DNA from: Mycobacterium sp. NBC_00419
GTDB taxonomy: Bacteria; Actinomycetota; Actinomycetes; Mycobacteriales; Mycobacteriaceae
Direction of reading: 5' to 3'
NCBI RefSeq assembly: GCF_036023875.1
Contig: NZ_CP107931.1
Coordinates: 4,340,001-4,404,000 of the forward strand
Length of the DNA stretch: 64,000 nt
Shown here: one piece after another, positions 7,210 through 16,068 of the stretch
How positions within the stretch are numbered: the stretch's first letter is position 1
Layout: every line of letters starts with the position of its first letter
Made by a program: the position numbers and the translations under genes
The notes under the pieces: generated by a model
The model's input: the letters and a program-made list of their open reading frames with translations, nothing else
The model's database searches: none
Told to the model about the DNA's origin: nothing

Positions 7210-7605
7210 ATGCCCGTTATCGCCGTCTTCGAACCCGCCCTGTGCTGCAACACCGGCGTCTGTGGAGAGGATGTCGACCAGAACCTGGTCACCTTCACCG
7301 CAGACATGGCCTGGCTGCTCGAGCAGGGCGCGTCCATCACCCGCCACAACCTGGCCAACGACCCGCTCGCGTTCGCTCACAACGAGGGCGTCAGGAGCTT
7401 CCTCGAGATCGCCGGATCGGCTGGGCTCCCGCTGGTGTCCGTCGACGGTGTCACCGTCGTGACGGGCCGATACCCGACCCGCGCCGAACTCGCCCGCTGG
7501 GCTGGCGTCGACACCCCCGCCGGCGTACCGGCTGGCGCCATCAGCCTGGGCCTGACCGAAACCGGGTCGGCGTGCTGCCCGCCCGGTGAGTCGGGCTGCT
7601 GTTGA
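7210..7605 (+). CDS. arsD: ArsD arsenite metallochaperone
   Basis: A 131-residue ArsD family protein. It has the metal-binding Cys12-Cys13 and Cys18 (ALCCNTGVC) and further cysteine pairs at the C-terminus (SACCPPGESGCC). ArsD hands arsenite to ArsA and raises its ATPase activity. Lies between the ArsC1-like gene and arsA, as expected for arsDA pairs. AAAGGA precedes the ATG. Confidence 0.93.
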   Translation: MPVIAVFEPALCCNTGVCGEDVDQNLVTFTADMAWLLEQGASITRHNLANDPLAFAHNEGVRSFLEIAGSAGLPLVSVDGVTVVTGRYPTRAELARWAGVDTPAGVPAGAISLGLTETGSACCPPGESGCC

Positions 7606-7654
7606 ACCACACCGCCGCACCACATAACGCACTCCCGTAGGAGGGCTGCCCGCT

Positions 7655-9469
7655 ATGGCATCACCTGATCTAACCTTCCTCACCGACCCCCCGCGGTTCC
7701 TGTTCTTCACCGGCAAGGGCGGAGTCGGTAAGACATCCATCGCCTGCGCAGCAGCTTTGGCGCTTGTCGGCGCAGGCAAGCGCGTACTGCTGGTATCCAC
7801 CGACCCGGCCTCCAACGTGGGGCAGGTCTTCGGGATCGCCATCGGCAACACCATCACCGCCATCCCCGCCGTGGCGGGACTGTCGGCCCTGGAGATCGAC
7901 CCCGAGGCCGCCGCCGCGGATTACCGCGAACGCATCGTCGGTCCAGTGCGCGGGCTGCTGCCTGAGGCCGAGATCGCCTCCATCACCGAACAACTCTCCG
8001 GCTCATGCACCACCGAGGTGGCCTCCTTCGATGAGTTCACTGCCCTACTCACCGAGAGCGAGGGTGCCGTCGCCGGCTTCGATCACATCCTGTTCGACAC
8101 CGCCCCCACCGGGCACACCATCCGGCTGCTGCAACTGCCCGGGAACTGGACGGAGTTCCTCGACGCCGGCAAGGGGGACGCGTCGTGTCTGGGTCCTCTC
8201 GCGGGCCTGGACAAGCAGAAGAGCACCTACGCCGCCGCGGTCGCCGCGCTGGCCGATCCCGACCGCACCCGCCTCGTGTTGGTGAGTCGCCCGACCCGTT
8301 CGGCGCTGCGTGAGATCGACCGCACCCATGCTGAATTGGCTGCACTCGGGATGAATCGCCAGAACGTCGTCGTCAACGCCGTCATGCCACAACCGGCCGA
8401 TGACACTGACCCGTTGGCCAGCGCGGTGTACCGCCGCGAGCAAGCAGCCCTCAGCGACATGCCGGCCGCGCTGCGCACCCTGCCGATTGACTACATCGAC
8501 CTCAAGGCCGACAACATGGTTGGTCTCGACGCCCTGCACACCCTGTTCGACACCACGCCCGTTACCCCGGCCGGCGACAACGCTCCCGCCACCCCACATC
8601 CGGTGGCGGTCGCACCGCTTCGCGATCTGGTCGATGACATCGAGCGCGGCGGAAAGGGACTGGTGATGTGCATGGGCAAGGGCGGGGTCGGCAAGACCAC
8701 CGTTGCGGCCGCCATTGCAGTCGCGTTGGCCGAGCGCGGGCACGACGTCCACCTGAGCACCACAGATCCCGCCGCCCACCTCGCTGAAACTCTGCAAGGC
8801 GGTGTCGAGCACCTGCACGTTTCCCGCATCGATCCCGCCGAAGCCAGCCGCACCTATCGCGAGCGGGTCATGACGACCAAAGGCGCCCACCTCGACGAGG
8901 CAGGCCGCGCCACCCTCGCGGAGGACCTGCGCTCGCCCTGCACCGAAGAGGTTGCTGTCTTCCAAGCCTTTTCCAAGGTGATTCATGAATCACGCAGCAA
9001 GTTCGTCGTCCTCGACACCGCACCCACCGGACATACGCTCCTGCTGTTGGATGCCACCGGCTCCTATCACCGCGATATTGCGCGCCAGATGGGCGACAGC
9101 GGGCATTACACCACCCCGCTCATGCGGCTACAGGACCCCGAAGTCACCAAAGTCGTTCTCGTGACGCTGGCTGAAACGACACCGGTGCTCGAAGCAGCCG
9201 GCCTTCAACACGACCTCGAACGTGCCGGCATCCGCCCCTGGGCGTGGGTCATCAACAACTCGGTGGCCGCCGCCGCGCCCACCAACCCGCTTCTACATCA
9301 GCGAGCCGTCGCCGAAATCGACGAAATCGACACCGTCCGAAGCAAATACGCCACCCGATACGCCGTCATCCCGCTGTTGGCCGAGGAACCCGTCGGGATC
9401 CCCGCTCTCGAAGGTCTGACGGCGCCGAACTCGCACTGCTGGCCTGCCAGCAGTTCAAGCAGGCCGTGA
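7655..9469 (+). CDS. arsA: ArsA arsenite-stimulated ATPase, frameshifted C-terminus
   Basis: A 604-residue tandem ATPase with two P-loops: GKGGVGKT at residues 20-27 and again near 342-349, each followed by the DTAPTGHT switch motif. Metal-site cysteines are in SGSCTTEV and SPCTEEV. ArsA takes arsenite from ArsD and normally powers an efflux pump; the pump here is ACR3 rather than ArsB. At about 9418-9424 the frame changes: the last 16 residues look random, while the other frame reads GAELALLACQQFKQAVM and stops at 9474. A single missing G at that spot would restore a normal end. RBS GTAGGAGGG. Last gene of the plus-strand ars operon. Confidence 0.92.
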   Translation: MASPDLTFLTDPPRFLFFTGKGGVGKTSIACAAALALVGAGKRVLLVSTDPASNVGQVFGIAIGNTITAIPAVAGLSALEIDPEAAAADYRERIVGPVRGLLPEAEIASITEQLSGSCTTEVASFDEFTALLTESEGAVAGFDHILFDTAPTGHTIRLLQLPGNWTEFLDAGKGDASCLGPLAGLDKQKSTYAAAVAALADPDRTRLVLVSRPTRSALREIDRTHAELAALGMNRQNVVVNAVMPQPADDTDPLASAVYRREQAALSDMPAALRTLPIDYIDLKADNMVGLDALHTLFDTTPVTPAGDNAPATPHPVAVAPLRDLVDDIERGGKGLVMCMGKGGVGKTTVAAAIAVALAERGHDVHLSTTDPAAHLAETLQGGVEHLHVSRIDPAEASRTYRERVMTTKGAHLDEAGRATLAEDLRSPCTEEVAVFQAFSKVIHESRSKFVVLDTAPTGHTLLLLDATGSYHRDIARQMGDSGHYTTPLMRLQDPEVTKVVLVTLAETTPVLEAAGLQHDLERAGIRPWAWVINNSVAAAAPTNPLLHQRAVAEIDEIDTVRSKYATRYAVIPLLAEEPVGIPALEGLTAPNSHCWPASSSSRP

Positions 9470-9522
9470 TGTGATGACGGGACGTACGTCGGCGGCTACC
9501 GGGAGTGGGTGGACGGCGGAAA

Positions 9523-10098
9523 TTACCAGCGGCCCAGGATGTTCCGGACATTCGCGATTCCGGACTCGAGGATCTCGTCGGAGAACGCACGGTCGGTGAC
9601 GGCGCGGGCGAGTTGCATGGTGGCCACCAGAATGGTGAACACGCCGATAGCGTCCGAACGCGCCGAGGTGGGATCGTCCGGTGACAGCCGTGCGGACACC
9701 ATGTCGACGATGTCCTGCATCGCTTGGGTGTACGAGCGCCGGGTGGTCGTGTCGCAACGGCCTATCTCGTCGAGCAGCGCGGCGGACGGGCACCCGGTCT
9801 CCGGATGGTCGCGGTGCTGCGGCGACAGATACTCGCGCACGAATGCCTCGAAGTCTGCTACGTCGGGGGATGAGGGCAGGTTCGCCTGCCATATGAGCAT
9901 CTGATCGGCCAGGACGTTGGCCACCAGATCGTCCTTGGATGTGAAGTGCGCGTAGAACGCACCGTTGGTCAGTTGCGCGTCCGACATGATCGCGGCGATT
10001 CCCGAACTGTCGATGCCGTTCCGCTTGAACCGTCGGCCGGCGGTTTCGAGAATCCTCTTGCGCGTCTCGCTCTTGTGCTCCGCGGTATAGCGCGCCAC
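9523..10098 (-). CDS. TetR family transcriptional regulator
   Basis: A 191-residue repressor. The helix-turn-helix covers about residues 8-55 (ETRKRILETAGRRF then LTNGAFYAHFTSKDDL). The C-terminal domain is of the TetR_C type found with regulators of xenobiotic or lipid genes. I chose GTG at 10098 because a near-perfect ribosome site, AAGGAGGTGA, sits just upstream; longer starts would place it inside the gene. Divergent from the ene-reductase operon, which it probably controls. Confidence 0.85.
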   Translation of the reverse strand: MARYTAEHKSETRKRILETAGRRFKRNGIDSSGIAAIMSDAQLTNGAFYAHFTSKDDLVANVLADQMLIWQANLPSSPDVADFEAFVREYLSPQHRDHPETGCPSAALLDEIGRCDTTTRRSYTQAMQDIVDMVSARLSPDDPTSARSDAIGVFTILVATMQLARAVTDRAFSDEILESGIANVRNILGRW

Positions 10099-10207
10099 CG
10101 TCACCTCCTTGCTCGTCATCCAGTGGGCTTCTTGCGCATCATAACGCATTGACTTATGGTCATAATATTACAGTCGTAATCCAATCGACGTCGAAGGTGC
10201 CTCCCCG
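10099..10207. promoter_or_regulatory. Divergent promoter region, tetR / ene-reductase operon
   Basis: AT-rich for this genome. Around 10150-10185 it contains TTGACTTATGGTCATAATAT and a related TTACAGTCGTAAT, giving half sites TTATG/CATAA and TTAC/GTAA that could be a TetR operator. No sharper assignment is possible by eye. Confidence 0.4.
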
Positions 10208-11455
10208 ATGACTGCTCTGCACGACCCCCTGACCCTGCCCTGCGGGCTGGTGCTGCCAAACCGGATCATGAAGGCCTCGATGAGCGAGGCCCTCGCCGAG
10301 TCCACCCATGCTCCCGGTGCGCGCCTCGAACAGCTCTACCGCACCTGGAGCCACGGTGGGTATGGGCTGCTGATCACCGGCAACGTCATGGTGGATCGCG
10401 CTCAATTGGGCGAACCCGGCAACGTGGTGATCGAGGATGACCGTGACCTCGATCCTCTCACGCGGTGGTCCAAGGCCGCGCACGACGGTGGGGTGCCCAT
10501 CTGGGCTCAGCTCAATCACCCTGGCCGACAGTCCAATCCGTTGGCCATCGGCCACACCCCGGTGGCGCCGAGTGCGGTGCCGCTGAATCTGCCCGGCTCG
10601 GCGACACCGCGCGAACTGACGTCGGTGGAGATCGAGGACATCATCGAGCGCTTCGTGACGGCGGCGACGGTCTGTGAGACTGCCGGATTCGACGGCGTCC
10701 AGATCCACGCGGCGCACGGCTACCTCGTCACCCAGTTCTTGTCGCCGCTGTCCAACCTGCGAACCGACGAGTGGGGTGGCGACCCGGCGCGACGCATGCG
10801 GTTCCTGTTCGAGATCGTTCGCCGGATACGTGCCCGGGTGTCGCCGGGCTTCGCAGTCGGGGTGAAGTTGAACTCGGCTGACTTCCAGCGCGGCGGATTC
10901 AGCGAGGAGGAGTCTCGCGCCGTGGTGGCCGCCCTGGCTGACGAGGGCATCGACCTCCTCGAAATCAGCGGCGGCAACTACGAATCGCCGGCCATGGCGG
11001 GCTCGGCTGCGGCCAGTACCCGCGCCCGCGAGGCGTACTTCCTGGACTACGCCCGCACGGTCCGGCAGATAGCCGGGGGAGTGCCGTTGGCCGTCACCGG
11101 CGGATTCCGTTCACGCTCAGCCATGCAGGACGCACTGCAAGCCGGTGATTGCGACGTCATCGGCATAGCCCGCCCTGCGGCGACGGTCCCGGACGCGGCG
11201 CACGCCATCCTGTCCGACCGCCTGCCAGTGCTGGCCACCCGCGAACTGAGTTACGGAATACCCAGCGCTCTGGGCAACGTGATTGACGGCAAGGCGCTCG
11301 ACGGCGTGCTGAACATCGGTTGGCACACCGATCAACTGCACCGGATGGGCGCGGGGAAAGAACCCGACCTCAAGCGTGGCCGCCTCGCCACCACACTTGC
11401 TCTGCTGCGGCGCAACGGCAGGGTCTCGCGGCGTCCCAAGCGCAGTGTCCGATGA
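10208..11455 (+). CDS. Old yellow enzyme family NADH:flavin oxidoreductase
   Basis: A 415-residue FMN-dependent TIM-barrel ene-reductase. Family features are in order: LPNRIMKASMSEALAE near the N-terminus, AQLNHPGRQ, then the substrate/FMN motif GVQIHAAHGYLVTQFLSP and the phosphate-binding region AVTGGFRS. Reduces activated C=C bonds. First of an operon with SDR, alpha/beta hydrolase, thioesterase and an unknown protein, all tightly coupled, and divergent from tetR. The substrate is unknown; a lipid or terpenoid route is plausible. Confidence 0.9.
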   Translation: MTALHDPLTLPCGLVLPNRIMKASMSEALAESTHAPGARLEQLYRTWSHGGYGLLITGNVMVDRAQLGEPGNVVIEDDRDLDPLTRWSKAAHDGGVPIWAQLNHPGRQSNPLAIGHTPVAPSAVPLNLPGSATPRELTSVEIEDIIERFVTAATVCETAGFDGVQIHAAHGYLVTQFLSPLSNLRTDEWGGDPARRMRFLFEIVRRIRARVSPGFAVGVKLNSADFQRGGFSEEESRAVVAALADEGIDLLEISGGNYESPAMAGSAAASTRAREAYFLDYARTVRQIAGGVPLAVTGGFRSRSAMQDALQAGDCDVIGIARPAATVPDAAHAILSDRLPVLATRELSYGIPSALGNVIDGKALDGVLNIGWHTDQLHRMGAGKEPDLKRGRLATTLALLRRNGRVSRRPKRSVR

Positions 11456-12330
11456 AGGGGCCCAACTACGATCTGCGTGGAAAAGTCGTCCTCATCACCG
11501 GGGGAACCGGCGGGATCGGCAGCGCCACTGCACGCGAACTGCTGGGCCGCGGAGCCAAAGTGGCCATCGCCGACCTTGACCCGCAGACCCCGCAGCTCGG
11601 TGCCGCGATGTCATCGACCTCGGCGATGGGGGTGGTCGCCGACGTCCGCGCCCGCGAGACCCTCGATGCCGCCGTCGACGCCGTCGTCGATCGCTTCGGC
11701 CGCCTCGACGTCGCGATCGCCAACGCGGGCATCCTGGCCCGAACCGGAACGTTGCGCACCACACCGGTGTCTTCGGTCGAGTCCCTCCTCGCGGTGAACG
11801 TCACCGGTGTGGTCAACACTGTCCAGGCCGCGATGGATCAGGTCACTGCCCAACGTGGCCAATTCGCCTTGATCAGTTCGGTGTTCGCGTTCGCCAACGG
11901 GATGGGAACCATTCCCTACGCGATGAGCAAGGCCGCGGTGGAACAGCTCGGCCGAGGATTGCGGGTGGAGCTCGCCAACCATGGCGTCTCCACCTTGATC
12001 GCTTACTTCTCGATGGTTCACACCGCGATGATCACCGAGGGTGTAGACGGCGATCCGCTGGCCGACCGGCTTCTCGCGACGATGCCGAAGACGATGTTGA
12101 AGCGCATCGCCCCCGAGACTGCTGCGACCGCCATTGTCGACGGACTCGCCCGTCGATCGCCGACTGTGTTCGCCCCCTCCCGATGGAAGCCGCTCTCAGC
12201 GCTGCGCGGCCTGGTCAATCCCATGCTGGATTCCCGCATGACCAGCGACCTTAGGACCCAGGCCGCCCTATCCGCACTCGACGCCCGACCCGCCACCCCC
12301 ATGACAGCAGAAGCGAAAGGCACACGATGA
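11452..12330 (+). CDS. Short-chain dehydrogenase/reductase
   Basis: A 292-residue SDR with cofactor loop TGGTGGIG, NAG in the fourth strand (IANAGIL), catalytic Ser (SSVFAFA) and YAMSK for the Tyr/Lys pair. The C-terminal 60 residues extend beyond the classical fold. The aspartate after strand 2 (IADLDPQT) suggests NAD+. The ATG at 11452 overlaps the ene-reductase stop (ATGA). Confidence 0.9.
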   Translation: MKGPNYDLRGKVVLITGGTGGIGSATARELLGRGAKVAIADLDPQTPQLGAAMSSTSAMGVVADVRARETLDAAVDAVVDRFGRLDVAIANAGILARTGTLRTTPVSSVESLLAVNVTGVVNTVQAAMDQVTAQRGQFALISSVFAFANGMGTIPYAMSKAAVEQLGRGLRVELANHGVSTLIAYFSMVHTAMITEGVDGDPLADRLLATMPKTMLKRIAPETAATAIVDGLARRSPTVFAPSRWKPLSALRGLVNPMLDSRMTSDLRTQAALSALDARPATPMTAEAKGTR

Positions 12331-13184
12331 CAACCACATTCACCACCTGGAAAGACACCCCCACCCGGAAGGTCAACGTCGGCGGCGTCGACTTCGCGTA
12401 CCGGGAACTCGGAACAGGATCGGGCGTTCCGGTCGTTTTCCTGCATCACCTGACCGCGGTTCTCGACGACTGGGATCCACGCATCATCGACGGCATCGCC
12501 CAGCACCACCGCGTGATCACCTTCGACAACCGGGGGGTCGGGGCCACCGATTCCTCGGTGCCCGGCACCGTCGAGCAGATGGGCACCGACGCCGTCGCCT
12601 TCATCCGCGCCATGGGACTCGACTACGTCGACCTGTTCGGCTTCTCGTTGGGCGGCGGCGTCGCCCAGATGGTCGCGCTGCAGCAACCTCAACTAGTCCG
12701 TCGGATGATCCTGGCCGGCACCGGGCCACGCGGCGGGGGCGGCATCGACAAGATGGCCTCCATCGTCGGCACCGCCTATCTCAAGGCGGCTCTCACCCGC
12801 AGCGATCCGAGGAATTTCCTGTTCTTCCCTCGCACGCCCGAGGGGAAGCGGGCCGCGGCCGACTACCTGAGCCGCCTCAAGGAACGCACTCACGATCGCG
12901 ACAAGCCAATCTCCATGCAGGCCCGCATCGCCCAGATCAAGGCGATCCGGCACGCCGGCAAGTCCGCCCCCGACGATCTCTCGCTCATCACCCAGCCCGT
13001 CCTGGTCGCGAACGGCGACCACGACCTGATGGTTGACAGCAACCACTCCGCCGACATGGCACGCCGACTCCCCAACGCCCAGTTGATCATCTACCCCGGT
13101 TCCGGACACGGCGGCGTGTTCCAGCACCACCAAGCCTTCCTCGCCGAGGCGCTGCGCTTCCTCGCCGACGGTCAACAGCGGTGA
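12327..13184 (+). CDS. Alpha/beta hydrolase
   Basis: A 285-residue cytoplasmic hydrolase. The nucleophile elbow is GFSLGG, preceded by FDNRGVG and followed by the acid in ANGDHDLMV and the histidine in GSGHGG. Similar to bacterial haloperoxidase/esterase types. It is a close paralogue of the hydrolase at 22836-23747, including the FLHHLTA / FLNHLAA and LLAGTGP-like segments. Coupled to the SDR before it by ATGA. Confidence 0.88.
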   Translation: MTTTFTTWKDTPTRKVNVGGVDFAYRELGTGSGVPVVFLHHLTAVLDDWDPRIIDGIAQHHRVITFDNRGVGATDSSVPGTVEQMGTDAVAFIRAMGLDYVDLFGFSLGGGVAQMVALQQPQLVRRMILAGTGPRGGGGIDKMASIVGTAYLKAALTRSDPRNFLFFPRTPEGKRAAADYLSRLKERTHDRDKPISMQARIAQIKAIRHAGKSAPDDLSLITQPVLVANGDHDLMVDSNHSADMARRLPNAQLIIYPGSGHGGVFQHHQAFLAEALRFLADGQQR

Positions 13185-13651
13185 CGCAACGCGCGCCCGT
13201 ACCGGCTGTTCCCCCGGAGCTCAGCGGTATCGAGTTCATGACGAGGATGGCCGCCGGGGAGCTGCCGGCGGCCCCCATCGCCGGCCACTTCGGAATGGAT
13301 CTGATCGAGGTTGGCCCTGGTACCGTCACGTTCCGTTGCCGTCCCGACGAATCGCACTACAACCCGATCGGCACAGTCCACGGCGGCCTGGTCTGCACGC
13401 TGCTCGACTCTGCCCTCGGGTGCGCCACGCACACGACCCTCCCTGCGGGCAGCGGCTACACGTCCATCGAGATCAAGGTCAACTATCTGCGCCCTGTGTC
13501 CGCAGGCAACGGGGACCTGATCTGTCGAGGGCGGGTCACCAAAGCGGGTCGCCGGGTCGCGTTCGCTGAAGGCGAGGTCGTCGACGAGCAGGGCAAGGTG
13601 GTCGCAACGGCATCGGGAAGCCTGCTGATCTTCCCGCTTCAAGGGAGTTGA
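13181..13651 (+). CDS. PaaI-type hotdog thioesterase
   Basis: A 156-residue hotdog-fold acyl-CoA thioesterase. The family signature is PIGTVHGGLVCTLLDSALG. Probably releases CoA from an intermediate of this operon. The GTG at 13181 overlaps the hydrolase stop (GTGA). Confidence 0.88.
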   Translation: MTQRAPVPAVPPELSGIEFMTRMAAGELPAAPIAGHFGMDLIEVGPGTVTFRCRPDESHYNPIGTVHGGLVCTLLDSALGCATHTTLPAGSGYTSIEIKVNYLRPVSAGNGDLICRGRVTKAGRRVAFAEGEVVDEQGKVVATASGSLLIFPLQGS

Positions 13652-13657
13652 TCGCCA

Positions 13658-14395
13658 GTGGCTGAATCGGCCGACTTTCTCACCGTCGATGTCTACGACC
13701 ATCCGCCGCGTGGTCCGTGGCTGTGGAGTCGGCGTGTCAAGGCCGCGTTGCAGCAGAACATTCCGGGCTTGCGGGCCGCGACGGTCAACCACTCCAACCA
13801 CATGACGCACGAGGTGGTCCCTACAAGCTTCCTTCCGCCGGGGCGGTGTCTTATCGCGGCGTGGGATTCACCCGAGTCGGCGCTGGCGGCCTTCCGCGGA
13901 CCGCTCGCCTGCGCGGTGGAGTCGCCCCGCCGCTATAGTCTCGACGGCGAGGTGGTCCGGGCGCGCGTCGAACATGCCGGTGACCATTGGCACGGATGGA
14001 ATCCGTCGGACGAAGGCAGCAGAGCCATCGCGTCCGACGAACCTCTGGTCGTCCTCGTGCACGGCATTCTCAAGCCCCGAAACCTGCTCGGTTTCCTCAA
14101 GAACAATGTGCATGCCGCGTCGAGGGCGGCCTTCCATCCCGGCCACCGCGGCAGCGTCGACATTTCGTCGCAACTTCCGTTCGAGCACACCTCCCTCAGC
14201 TTGTGGAAGACGGCGAAACTGGCGCGTGACTATGCGTATGCACCCGGCGGACACGCGCACGCGATGGACCACGCCCGAACCGCCGATACCCACCGCATGG
14301 GGGTCTATCTGCAGGTGCGCCCGTTGGCGAGTTCTGGTTCGCTGGGCCTGGATTCGCCCGCGTTCCCTGATCTGCCACCCGCGCATCGCAAATAG
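13658..14395 (+). CDS. Conserved hypothetical, possibly CrtA-like
   Basis: A 245-residue soluble protein with no signal peptide. The layout (SFLPPGRCLIAAWDSPESAL in the middle, later HGILKPRNLLGFLKNN) recalls the spheroidene monooxygenase-like family found in mycobacteria, but no catalytic residue can be pointed to, so this is a weak assignment. GTG start at 13658, 6 bases after the thioesterase stop, so it belongs to the same operon. Confidence 0.6.
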   Translation: MAESADFLTVDVYDHPPRGPWLWSRRVKAALQQNIPGLRAATVNHSNHMTHEVVPTSFLPPGRCLIAAWDSPESALAAFRGPLACAVESPRRYSLDGEVVRARVEHAGDHWHGWNPSDEGSRAIASDEPLVVLVHGILKPRNLLGFLKNNVHAASRAAFHPGHRGSVDISSQLPFEHTSLSLWKTAKLARDYAYAPGGHAHAMDHARTADTHRMGVYLQVRPLASSGSLGLDSPAFPDLPPAHRK

Positions 14396-14540
14396 CTGAG
14401 GGTGAGGCGGGCCGCAAATCGTATTGATGTCGTCAGCACCCCGCGTGTTCCGGAGGTGCTTTCGGCCTGGCCTGTTTGTCTGCCGCCGCTATCGCAGGGG
14501 TACGTACGAGCCGTCGGGGCCGTTCATTTGCCAGTGCCAA
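14396..14540. other. Intergenic stretch with possible minus-strand gene remnant
   Basis: No intact gene. On the minus strand 14539-14489 reads WHWQMNGPDGSYVPLR then stop, which looks like a protein C-terminus but has no start or upstream part. Beyond it, AAACAGGCCAGGCCGAAAG resembles the left half of the ssrA terminator without its partner. Probably debris from the same event that left the truncated genes to the right. Confidence 0.35.
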
Positions 14541-14768
14541 TCAGCGAAGGGTCAGCCAACCCAGGCTTGCCACACCGGCTACCACGCAGTAGATGGCGAA
14601 TGGTGTGAGTGTGCGCGTCTCGAAATAGCGGACGAGAAACCGTACGGCGAGATAGGCCGATACGAAGGACGCCAGACTGCCGACCAACACCTGGCCATGT
14701 ATCCCGGCGCCCAATGGGCCAAAAAGATCTGGGATCTTCAGCAGCCCCGCGGCCAAGATGATGGGAGG
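14541..14768 (-). pseudogene. 3' fragment of uppP (undecaprenyl-diphosphatase)
   Basis: The last ~75 codons of an UppP/BacA-type protein remain in frame: PIILAAGLLKIPDLFGPLG, then two hydrophobic segments and RTLTPFAIYCVVAGVASL, a normal end for the family, followed by TGA. The N-terminal two thirds, including catalytic motifs, are missing. Similarity ends near 14765, where an unrelated plus-strand fragment starts. Cannot be functional. Confidence 0.7.
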
Positions 14769-15106
14769 AAGCGGACTCCGGAACGGCGAGCAGTGAAGTC
14801 GCGCCCGAACCCGCAGGCCCGCTGGGTGCACACTTCCCGTCGGCCGAGATTGCCAAGTTACGCCAGATCGTCGACGACACCGCAGGGAAGGTCCGTGCAG
14901 CGGACTGGGCCGGGGCCAAAGACCGGATCACCGATCTCGAAACTGCCTGGGACAGTGACGAAGCCAGCTTGCGGCCGATGGACGAAGCTGGCTGGCACCG
15001 CCTTGACAGTCAGATCGATCAGGCTTTGCATGCCGTGCGTGCTGACAAACCCGACCAGACCAAGGCGGGCGAGGATCTGACTGCGTTGTCAAACTCGTTG
15101 CAGTGA
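14762..15106 (+). pseudogene. 3' fragment of a conserved actinobacterial protein
   Basis: An open frame without a start codon, ending in TGA at 15104-15106. It reads ADSGTASSEVAPEPAG, a linker, then an alpha-helical domain (AEIAKLRQIVDDTAGKVRA, DWAGAKDRITDLETAWDSDE). This domain resembles the C-terminal part of mycobacterial secreted or membrane proteins of unknown role. An in-frame stop at 14759 and the lack of ATG/GTG show that the 5' part is lost. Confidence 0.55.
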
Positions 15107-15124
15107 CGGCGAATCCCGAAGCGC

Positions 15125-15931
15125 TTACTGAGGCGCCGGCCGTTTGCGCCGCAAGGCTGAGCGCCATCGCCGTGATGAGGCGTGACTGTCGCCTGACCGC
15201 GTGATGATGCCCCGTGCAATCAGTTCAAGCGTCACCACGACCGCGCAGGTCTGCGACAGCAGTATTGCCAGCAAGATCAGGATCTGGACGGCACCGGCCT
15301 GGGCCGCTGAACCCGTGCTGAGCAAGACCCCGACGAAGGCTCCCGGCAGGGTCACGATCCCCACCGTTCTGGTCTGGTCGAGGTTAGGTAGCAGAGCGTC
15401 GGTGGCGGTGGTGCCGATCATCTCCATTCTCGCCTCGCGGTCGCCGAAACCGAGACTCAACGCCGCCTCGACCTCACCGGCTCGGGTGGTAAGGGTTTCA
15501 AGAGCACGGCGGGCCGCAACTGAGGTCGCGGTCATGGTGCTGCCCAGGATGATTCCGGTGACGGGCACGAGCGCGGCGCCCTTCATCGGTACCAGACCGG
15601 ACCCCGTCAGAACGGGAAGTACGGAGGCCAGACCCGCCCCGAGTGCCACGGCAAGCAGCCAGGAGCGGTTCGACTGACTGCGGCGTGCCGCGGTCACCGC
15701 TGCGGCAACGAACATGACAGCCAGCACCAGGACCGATGTCCACAGGGTTCGCAATGCCGTGGACAGGATGGCGGCCACCGCGGACAGTTGCACTACCGCG
15801 CGTAGTGCAGCGCGGGGCACGGTGAGCGCCGAACCCAGAGTGGTCACCCAGTACAGTGCCGCGGCGGCAAGAACCATCAGCGCACAGACCACCAACAAAG
15901 TCGGGCCAAGCAGGTGTGGTGCGAACTGCAT
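15125..15931 (-). CDS. fetB: FetB/UPF0014 family ABC transporter permease
   Basis: A 268-residue membrane protein with about seven hydrophobic segments. It contains the UPF0014/FetB core (ATSVAARRALETLTTRAGEVEA, then SLGFGDREA and MIGTTATDALLPNLDQTRTVG and LPGAFVG). FetAB exports iron in Escherichia coli. The ATPase partner FetA is not adjacent, so the permease is an orphan here. ATG at 15931; no clear RBS. Confidence 0.85.
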   Translation of the reverse strand: MQFAPHLLGPTLLVVCALMVLAAAALYWVTTLGSALTVPRAALRAVVQLSAVAAILSTALRTLWTSVLVLAVMFVAAAVTAARRSQSNRSWLLAVALGAGLASVLPVLTGSGLVPMKGAALVPVTGIILGSTMTATSVAARRALETLTTRAGEVEAALSLGFGDREARMEMIGTTATDALLPNLDQTRTVGIVTLPGAFVGVLLSTGSAAQAGAVQILILLAILLSQTCAVVVTLELIARGIITRSGDSHASSRRWRSALRRKRPAPQ

Positions 15932-16068
15932 ATGACCGCCGATCTTGTTGGTCGAGAACCCCCAGCATCAAACTAGTCCGTCGTCGTCGCCGATAGAGGT
16001 CCAGTTCGCTGCAGCGCACCATCGAGAAAGGGGCTAGGCCGAAACGCTTGGCCGCTTTTGTGCATCCG

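Noticed and set aside
8045..8986. A 313-codon minus-strand frame within arsA.
   Set aside because: It is antisense to a gene with two intact ATPase domains and shows no recognisable domain.
1966..10207. Integrated mobile island at the tmRNA 3' end.
   Set aside because: No integrase, no repeat of the tmRNA 3' end and no transposase were found in the window.
16021..16060. Possible terminator after the YhgE gene (AGGCCGAAACGCTTGGCC).
   Set aside because: Only a 4-bp GGCC stem can form, too weak to call.
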